Part shown: piece after piece, positions 5,188-8,812 of the stretch
Layout: each line of letters opens with the position of its first letter
Position numbering within the stretch: the first letter of the stretch is position 1
Assembly (NCBI GenBank): GCA_963205035.1
Contig: CAUJII010000099.1
Location: forward strand, 1 to 8,812
Direction: 5' to 3'
Length of the DNA stretch: 8,812 nt
Origin: Spirochaetota bacterium
Lineage (GTDB): Bacteria > Spirochaetota > Leptospiria > Turneriellales > Turneriellaceae
Notes under the pieces: model-generated
Databases searched by the model: none
Seen by the model: only the letters and a program-made list of their open reading frames with translations
Told to the model about the DNA's origin: nothing
Translations under genes and position numbers: made by a program

Positions 5188-6646
5188 AGAAGCGGACAAC
5201 CGACGCTAAAGTCGCCGTCCCAAAAAGACCGGACGCGTTGGGGTCAAAAAGGTACTGTGCTGAAGCCCCCAAGCTCAACCCAAAGCGCTGCGAAATGAAC
5301 CACGTCACAAAAAACCCGCCGGAAGCAGCAGGCATGAGTACCGTGATGCCACCCCAAGAGGCTTCGACTCGTGCGGAGTAGATGCCACCTGCCGCATACG
5401 TCGCGAAATTCCAGCGACCAAAATCCACGCTATAGCCTAAACCGGCGAAACCCGAACCACCCACGACGCTCGGTTGATTTTGAGAGGAGGGCGAATAGAA
5501 TCCTTCAAAGCGCACTTGCGGTTCAAAATATTTCCAAAAGCGAAACGATACATGCACCATGGGATTTAAGAGCACACCAAATTTTTCGCCCGCAGTCAAA
5601 GCGCCCTTGGACGCTCCGACTCCCACATGAAAAAGGACGAACGAGCGCCTGCCATCGTCTTTGATGAGTGCTGTCTTGCCTTGGACTGCTTCTTGAGCCT
5701 GTGCGATCGCTTTCTGCTTTTCTTCTTCTGTTGCACCGACGGAGTAAGAAACTTGCGCAGTCTTTGTCTCAGAGACGGCGGTGATGCTGACCTTGTTGTT
5801 GCTCACAAAGACAAGGAAAGCATCGGTAACTCCGTAATTGTAAAGCCACACCTTAATCTTGTTGCGGTTCTTGATGCGTGCCAACTTGAGAGCCTCTTCT
5901 TGTTCGAGTTCTGCCACCTTGTATTTCTCGAAGAACTCAAAAATTGTGATGTAGTTTCCGGGAGTTTGCCTTGCAAGCTCTGTCTTTAAGACAACGAGTT
6001 CTTTTTCGGCTTGAACGCGCTCTTCTGCCGTGTTATACGAAGGCACCAACACAAGCAGCTTGAGGTCTTCTTTGCCCGCATTCTGATTCGCCTGCAAAGC
6101 GTATTGGTAAATTTCTGCCACAATCGACGCCGCCATCTTGTCGATTTCTGTAAAGATGCGGTTGCTGACCTGGCTTCTCTCTTCGACCTTGCCGATAAAC
6201 TGCCCGGCGGTTGCGTTAAAAATCGACGCGCGCATCACAATTTCCGATTTTTCGCTATCTATACTAAAGTCGCCGATGATGAGGATGTCGCTTTGAGACG
6301 CCGCAGCAATTTGTACCGCCGTCGCCGTCGAAAAGCTCTTGCCGCTTTGAAAATAAGTTTGAAATGCAGAATTGACGCGTGCGCTGTCTTGCGCGATAAA
6401 CTCGAATTTCTCGCGCATCGAAGTGCTGATTGCATCGGGTAGACTCTCTTCAACCCATTCGTAGTCGACGTTCTTATCTGCATTGGCAAAGCGCGCAATA
6501 CCAACCCGCGCTAAATCAGATTCAGCGTCTTTGCCTTTTTTTTCAACGTCTTTCGCGCTCAATGCGCCACCGAGCAAAATAGCGCACAACAACACCCCGT
6601 AAGATAGGTAAACATGGAGGGGTCTTTTTTGCCCCCGGGTAAACAT
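5186..6646 (-). CDS. TolB-N/CsgG-like periplasmic domain fused to an outer-membrane beta-barrel (486 aa)
   Basis: Residues 1-31 are a signal peptide (basic start, LLCAILLGGALSA core, signal-peptidase I type). Residues about 45-182 resemble the alpha/beta fold of TolB N-terminal, CsgG and FlgO domains: VGIARFANADKNVDYEWVEE, then SLPDAISTSMREKFEFI, then SDILIIGDFSID and a hydrophobic IVAEI helix. Residues about 193-303 (LKLLVLVPSYN ... KVSITAVSETKTAQVSY) may be a second, diverged copy of this fold. Residues about 335-486 are short amphipathic strands rich in Gly and aromatics, ending ASVVRF. A C-terminal Phe is the signal read by the BAM complex, so this part is predicted to insert in the outer membrane. 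The start has AAGGG four bases upstream. It follows the di-iron gene by 32 bp, and a promoter lies in that gap. The function is unknown; the fold assignment is from pattern only. Confidence 0.75.
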   Translation of the reverse strand: MFTRGQKRPLHVYLSYGVLLCAILLGGALSAKDVEKKGKDAESDLARVGIARFANADKNVDYEWVEESLPDAISTSMREKFEFIAQDSARVNSAFQTYFQSGKSFSTATAVQIAAASQSDILIIGDFSIDSEKSEIVMRASIFNATAGQFIGKVEERSQVSNRIFTEIDKMAASIVAEIYQYALQANQNAGKEDLKLLVLVPSYNTAEERVQAEKELVVLKTELARQTPGNYITIFEFFEKYKVAELEQEEALKLARIKNRNKIKVWLYNYGVTDAFLVFVSNNKVSITAVSETKTAQVSYSVGATEEEKQKAIAQAQEAVQGKTALIKDDGRRSFVLFHVGVGASKGALTAGEKFGVLLNPMVHVSFRFWKYFEPQVRFEGFYSPSSQNQPSVVGGSGFAGLGYSVDFGRWNFATYAAGGIYSARVEASWGGITVLMPAASGGFFVTWFISQRFGLSLGASAQYLFDPNASGLFGTATLASVVRF

Positions 6647-6652
6647 GTGTCC

Positions 6653-6682
6653 CTTATATTATCAAGGCTTACAGTGAGTCAA
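6653..6682 (-). promoter_or_regulatory. Candidate sigma-70 promoter for the TolB-N/barrel gene
   Basis: On the minus strand TTGACT (6682-6677) and TATAAG (6658-6653) are separated by 18 bp, each matching five of six consensus bases. The -35 box overlaps the TGA stop of the upstream gene. The -10 box ends six bases before the ATG at 6646-6644, so initiation about seven bases downstream would fall on or next to the A of the start codon, giving an almost leaderless mRNA. The AAGGG Shine-Dalgarno overlaps the -10 box and would be present only in readthrough transcripts from upstream. Confidence 0.45.
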
Positions 6683-7506
6683 GCTATTTGACTCTTTTCG
6701 TAAGCCTGAAGGGTCGGCTCCGCCAGGTGGAAGTTTTGGTTGTTCCATGGATGAAAATCGGGGCGGTAGTACTCTAAGAACTTGATAACTGTCTTTCGTG
6801 CCAAATCCGATTTTCCAAAGAGTATGCGCCCCATCACCAACCATTCTTTCGGGTTAAAGAGTGAACGGTCTTGCGCCATGAAATAAAAAGTATTAGCGAA
6901 GGTCAGGACATAGAGCCCCACGACAGCGACGTTCATAACGCCTGTGCGCAAGAAGTAATTATCGTCGATGGCCTGGAGTTGATCGAACGCCACCGCCTTA
7001 TGCTGTATCTCTTCGGCGGCATGCCACTCAAAAAGACGGCGCATTTCGCTGTGCATCCCTTCCATGATTTCGGGGTTCTCGAAATAAATCTCGCCGAGCA
7101 TTGCAGTGAAATGTTCTAACCCAGCGACGAGTGCGTAGTTAAATTTATCTGGCACAATTTTTTCAAGCCAGTTAAAAGCCAGCGTATCGACAAACCAAAG
7201 TGCCGGCTCTAAGTTATACCCTTGCGAGCGGAGTAGATCCCACAATTTTTCGTGCTGGTTTGCGTGCATCGTCTCTTGCCCGATAAAGCCTTGGATGTCC
7301 TTTTTGATCTTGGGGTCGGTAACATCGGGAAGGGCTTTTTTCGCCCACCGGATAAAATAGCGTTCTGCGTCGGGAAAAATAACGGTGAACGTGTTCAAGA
7401 CATGAGAGAGAAACGCGCTTTCGCCGAACCAATGCTTCGGCAGCGTTTCATCGAAGCTAACTTCAATTTTGTGTGGTTTGATGTTTGTGGGACTTTTCCT
7501 TTCCAT
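6679..7506 (-). CDS. COG3687/PF10118 'metal-dependent hydrolase', probable ferritin-like di-iron protein
   Basis: The 275-aa protein is recognisable as the family annotated 'predicted metal-dependent hydrolase': LPKHWFGESAFLSHVLNTFT (22-41), FPDAERYFIRW (44-54), FIGQETMHANQH (74-85), LEHFTA (130-135) and WHAAEEIQHKAVAFD (161-175). The acidic and His residues follow the pattern of a carboxylate-bridged di-iron four-helix bundle: E48, then E78-x-x-H81, then E131, then E166-x-x-H169, with H85 and H132 nearby. I therefore infer an oxygen-using or oxidase-type site rather than a hydrolase; the family has little biochemical support for either. A hydrophobic helix at about 188-211 could touch the membrane. 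There is no signal peptide. It lies 15 bp after the M24 gene and has a strong Shine-Dalgarno, so the two are very likely co-transcribed. The substrate is unknown. Confidence 0.88.
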   Translation of the reverse strand: MERKSPTNIKPHKIEVSFDETLPKHWFGESAFLSHVLNTFTVIFPDAERYFIRWAKKALPDVTDPKIKKDIQGFIGQETMHANQHEKLWDLLRSQGYNLEPALWFVDTLAFNWLEKIVPDKFNYALVAGLEHFTAMLGEIYFENPEIMEGMHSEMRRLFEWHAAEEIQHKAVAFDQLQAIDDNYFLRTGVMNVAVVGLYVLTFANTFYFMAQDRSLFNPKEWLVMGRILFGKSDLARKTVIKFLEYYRPDFHPWNNQNFHLAEPTLQAYEKSQIA

Positions 7507-7511
7507 GGTTT

Positions 7512-7517
7512 CTCCTT
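7512..7517 (-). promoter_or_regulatory. Strong Shine-Dalgarno for the PF10118 gene
   Basis: AAGGAG on the minus strand, five bases before the ATG at 7506-7504, is the best ribosome-binding site in the window. It fixes the start codon and lies inside the 15-bp gap after the M24 stop. This suggests the di-iron protein is translated more strongly than most of its neighbours, whose sites are weak. Confidence 0.8.
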
Positions 7518-7521
7518 CAGG

Positions 7522-8412
7522 TTACGCGCTCACGCCTCGTGCGAGCCAACGGTTGCAATGCGGCAGAGCGTCGTCTAAGTAATACGCGTTATTTTCTGTG
7601 ACGTGCAAAATTTCTTCCCATTTGACGCCAAACTCGCCGTTCATCGCGCCAATGTGCGGCTCGACAGCCCAAAGACCCGCGTCGGCAGAAACCCGCGTGT
7701 AATCGGACCAGAGCGGCGTGTGGTTATCCCATGGGTTAACAAGACGCGAGAGTTCTTCACCCGCCAAATAAAGAAACGTCGAAACCTCGAACCGCATAAA
7801 AGGAATACGCGGGATGAGACTTGTGTTGATCTTGCCGACCTTGTGACCCAAAACACCCTGCGGGTATTTTGCATGGCAGTTTTGATAACCCATATCTTCA
7901 ATCGCTTCGCTGACATCGTCGTAAATTTCAGCCATCGTCTTTTCTTTGCAAACCCCCGCCAAGATAAGCGGGCGAAAGACTTGTAAATCGTCTAATGCCT
8001 TTTCGATTTTCTTGTTTTCTCCGAACGCAAACGCATAGCCAATATCGGCGGAGCAATCGTTGAAAATGGGAGCTACATCTAAGATGACGCACATACCTTG
8101 CTTGAGCGCAGTATTTGTCGGCATGAATTGCAAACCAAAATGCGGCGGCAGAAAGCTCGAAGGAAATCCACGAAAATCGAGCGGGCGTTTGAAATTATGA
8201 AACGCAGTCCTTTCGCCGAACCACGCAAACGGCGCGTGAAAATACCGTGTCATACTGCGTGCCTTGATTTCATCGTCGATCATGCGCACGGCGTCTTTCT
8301 CGGTGTCGCCTTCTTTAAGCTGGCGTGCAACCGCTTCGACCGCCTCGTAAGCGAGGCGTTGGCATTCTTTGAAATTTAGAATGGCCTCTTCGGGATAGAG
8401 TTCCTTCGACAT
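7522..8412 (-). CDS. M24 (methionyl/Xaa-Pro aminopeptidase fold) metallopeptidase
   Basis: This is a 296-aa 'pita-bread' fold protein with all five expected metal ligands: D112 in ILDVAP, D123 in SADIG (11 apart, as in methionine aminopeptidase), H190 in GHKVG, E251 in VEPH and E266 in KWEEILHVTEN. The catalytic domain fills nearly the whole chain. The long N-terminal domain of classical Xaa-Pro aminopeptidases is absent, and an extra stretch around 195-245 with aromatic and Pro residues (for example LVNPWDNHTPLW) sits between His and the first Glu. No signal peptide is present, so it acts in the cytoplasm. The substrate is not evident; it could be an aminopeptidase or a creatinase-like hydrolase. 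The start has only a weak AAG before it. It precedes the PF10118 gene by 15 bp. A palindrome and an isolated TTGACG box lie in the 73-bp gap upstream. Confidence 0.88.
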   Translation of the reverse strand: MSKELYPEEAILNFKECQRLAYEAVEAVARQLKEGDTEKDAVRMIDDEIKARSMTRYFHAPFAWFGERTAFHNFKRPLDFRGFPSSFLPPHFGLQFMPTNTALKQGMCVILDVAPIFNDCSADIGYAFAFGENKKIEKALDDLQVFRPLILAGVCKEKTMAEIYDDVSEAIEDMGYQNCHAKYPQGVLGHKVGKINTSLIPRIPFMRFEVSTFLYLAGEELSRLVNPWDNHTPLWSDYTRVSADAGLWAVEPHIGAMNGEFGVKWEEILHVTENNAYYLDDALPHCNRWLARGVSA

Positions 8413-8426
8413 ACTTGAGCGAATTT

Positions 8427-8439
8427 TTTGTTGAACAAA
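8427..8439. promoter_or_regulatory. Palindrome TTTGTTGAACAAA upstream of the M24 gene
   Basis: This 13-base palindrome (6-bp arms around one central base) lies 14 bp before the M24 start codon. On the minus strand it falls directly after TTGACG (8446-8441), a good -35 box for which no acceptable -10 box exists at normal spacing. It could be an operator for a dimeric repressor. The arms are A/T-rich and short, so chance is a real alternative. Confidence 0.25.
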
Positions 8440-8485
8440 GCGTCAATTTTAATTTGATGTCTTTCACCCGAGGGCGCGGGATTTG

Positions 8486-8812
8486 TTAGGGGGGCACCAC
8501 CATCAACTCGTTGAACACAGTTTCTGTTTCGTTGGGCGCAAAACGCGCAGCAAGAGCGGAACATAGCTCTTCTCTTGTCTTCGGCAAGTCTTTTGGAACG
8601 TCTTCAAACGAAGTCATCGGGGCATTCAAACGCTCATACAGCAGAGCGACCGCATTGTAAAAAGGCACCAAATTATCTTTCGTTGAAAAAATCTGCGCCA
8701 TCGCCGCGTGCAGCGCATAATCGCACGCCAGACGCGAGTAGGCAAACGAAGACGCTTTCTTAGACCACTCGAAAAATTGAGGCAAGTAAAAGCGCCGCTC
8801 TTTCGCAAGGCA
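8486..8812 (-). CDS. Unrecognised protein, C-terminal 108 residues
   Basis: The reading frame is open to the right edge and ends at TAA (8488-8486), so the gene's start lies outside the window. A TTG at 8785 could be read as a start, but the frame continues upstream of it (LAKERRFY before LPQFFEW) without a stop or a ribosome-binding site, so I treat it as internal. The visible part is predicted helical: EWSKKASSFAYSRLACDYAL, then AAMAQIFSTKDNLVPFYNAV and ALLYERLNAP, followed by an acidic segment ending ELMVVPP. I see no catalytic motif, membrane segment or known domain. It is on the same strand as the M24 gene, 73 bp upstream, so co-transcription is possible. A short GC-rich stem at 8467-8480 in that gap lacks a U-tract. 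Confidence 0.65.
   Translation of the reverse strand, partial: CLAKERRFYLPQFFEWSKKASSFAYSRLACDYALHAAMAQIFSTKDNLVPFYNAVALLYERLNAPMTSFEDVPKDLPKTREELCSALAARFAPNETETVFNELMVVPP

Noticed and set aside
6011..6442. Open frame of 143 codons on the plus strand.
   Set aside because: It is antisense to the TolB-N-like region. The Arg-rich translation has no domain, and the opposite strand has a secreted, motif-bearing protein.
8418..8446. Sigma-70 promoter for the M24 gene from TTGACG.
   Set aside because: At 17-bp spacing the -10 position reads TTCGCT, matching only two of six bases; neighbouring spacings are no better.
8467..8480. GC-rich stem CCCG/CGGG after the unrecognised gene, as a terminator.
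   Set aside because: Only 4 bp of stem with no U-tract on either strand.
1..8812. CRISPR arrays, insertion sequences, prophage genes, tRNA or rRNA.
   Set aside because: No spaced direct repeats, transposase or integrase-like frames, or cloverleaf/rRNA signatures were seen. The window is nearly fully explained by nine genes.

Overview
The window looks like spirochaete chromosome, most likely from the Leptospirales (a Leptospira/Leptonema/Turneriella relative). This rests on a sigma-28 of the FliA/WhiG type, several secreted OmpA-like and beta-barrel outer-membrane proteins, and overall protein style. The order is an inference from protein appearance; no rRNA or other phylogenetic marker is present. 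Base composition is roughly balanced, coding is dense, and I see no insertion sequence, prophage, CRISPR array or tRNA.

Layout. At the left edge the first 25 codons of aspartokinase run leftward out of the window. A 132-bp divergent intergenic region with an inverted repeat separates it from the only complete rightward gene, a secreted OmpA-domain protein (209-1507). Everything from 1565 to the right edge is on the minus strand. In order of transcription these are: an unrecognised gene cut by the right edge (8812-8486); an M24-fold metallopeptidase (8412-7522); a COG3687/PF10118 'metal-dependent hydrolase' that looks like a ferritin-type di-iron protein (7506-6679); a protein with a periplasmic TolB-N/CsgG-like half and a C-terminal outer-membrane barrel (6646-5186); a 610-residue protein combining a barrel-like region, a carboxypeptidase-regulatory-like beta domain and an OmpA domain (5088-3256); sigma-28 (3181-2390); and the 16S rRNA dimethyltransferase RsmA (2380-1565). 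The gaps are 73, 15, 32, 97, 74 and 9 bp, so at least the M24/di-iron pair and the sigma-28/rsmA pair look co-transcribed.

How the genes relate. Three of the nine genes build or anchor the outer membrane, and a fourth encodes sigma-28, normally the flagellar and motility sigma factor. None of the usual flagellar neighbours is in view. A weak sigma-28-like promoter lies upstream of the 209-1507 OmpA gene, so a regulatory link is possible but unproven. RsmA and aspartokinase are housekeeping genes.

The least expected signal is a near-identical element of about 25 nt that begins inside the stop codon of two envelope genes (209-1507 and 5186-6646), in the same orientation relative to each gene. 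It can fold into a small hairpin and has no terminator U-tract. Other points of interest are loss of the peptidoglycan-binding Asp in one OmpA domain but not the other, a promoter that would start transcription at or next to an ATG, in-frame sigma-28 and rsmA genes separated by one stop codon, and five 8-nt A/T homopolymers inside genes.
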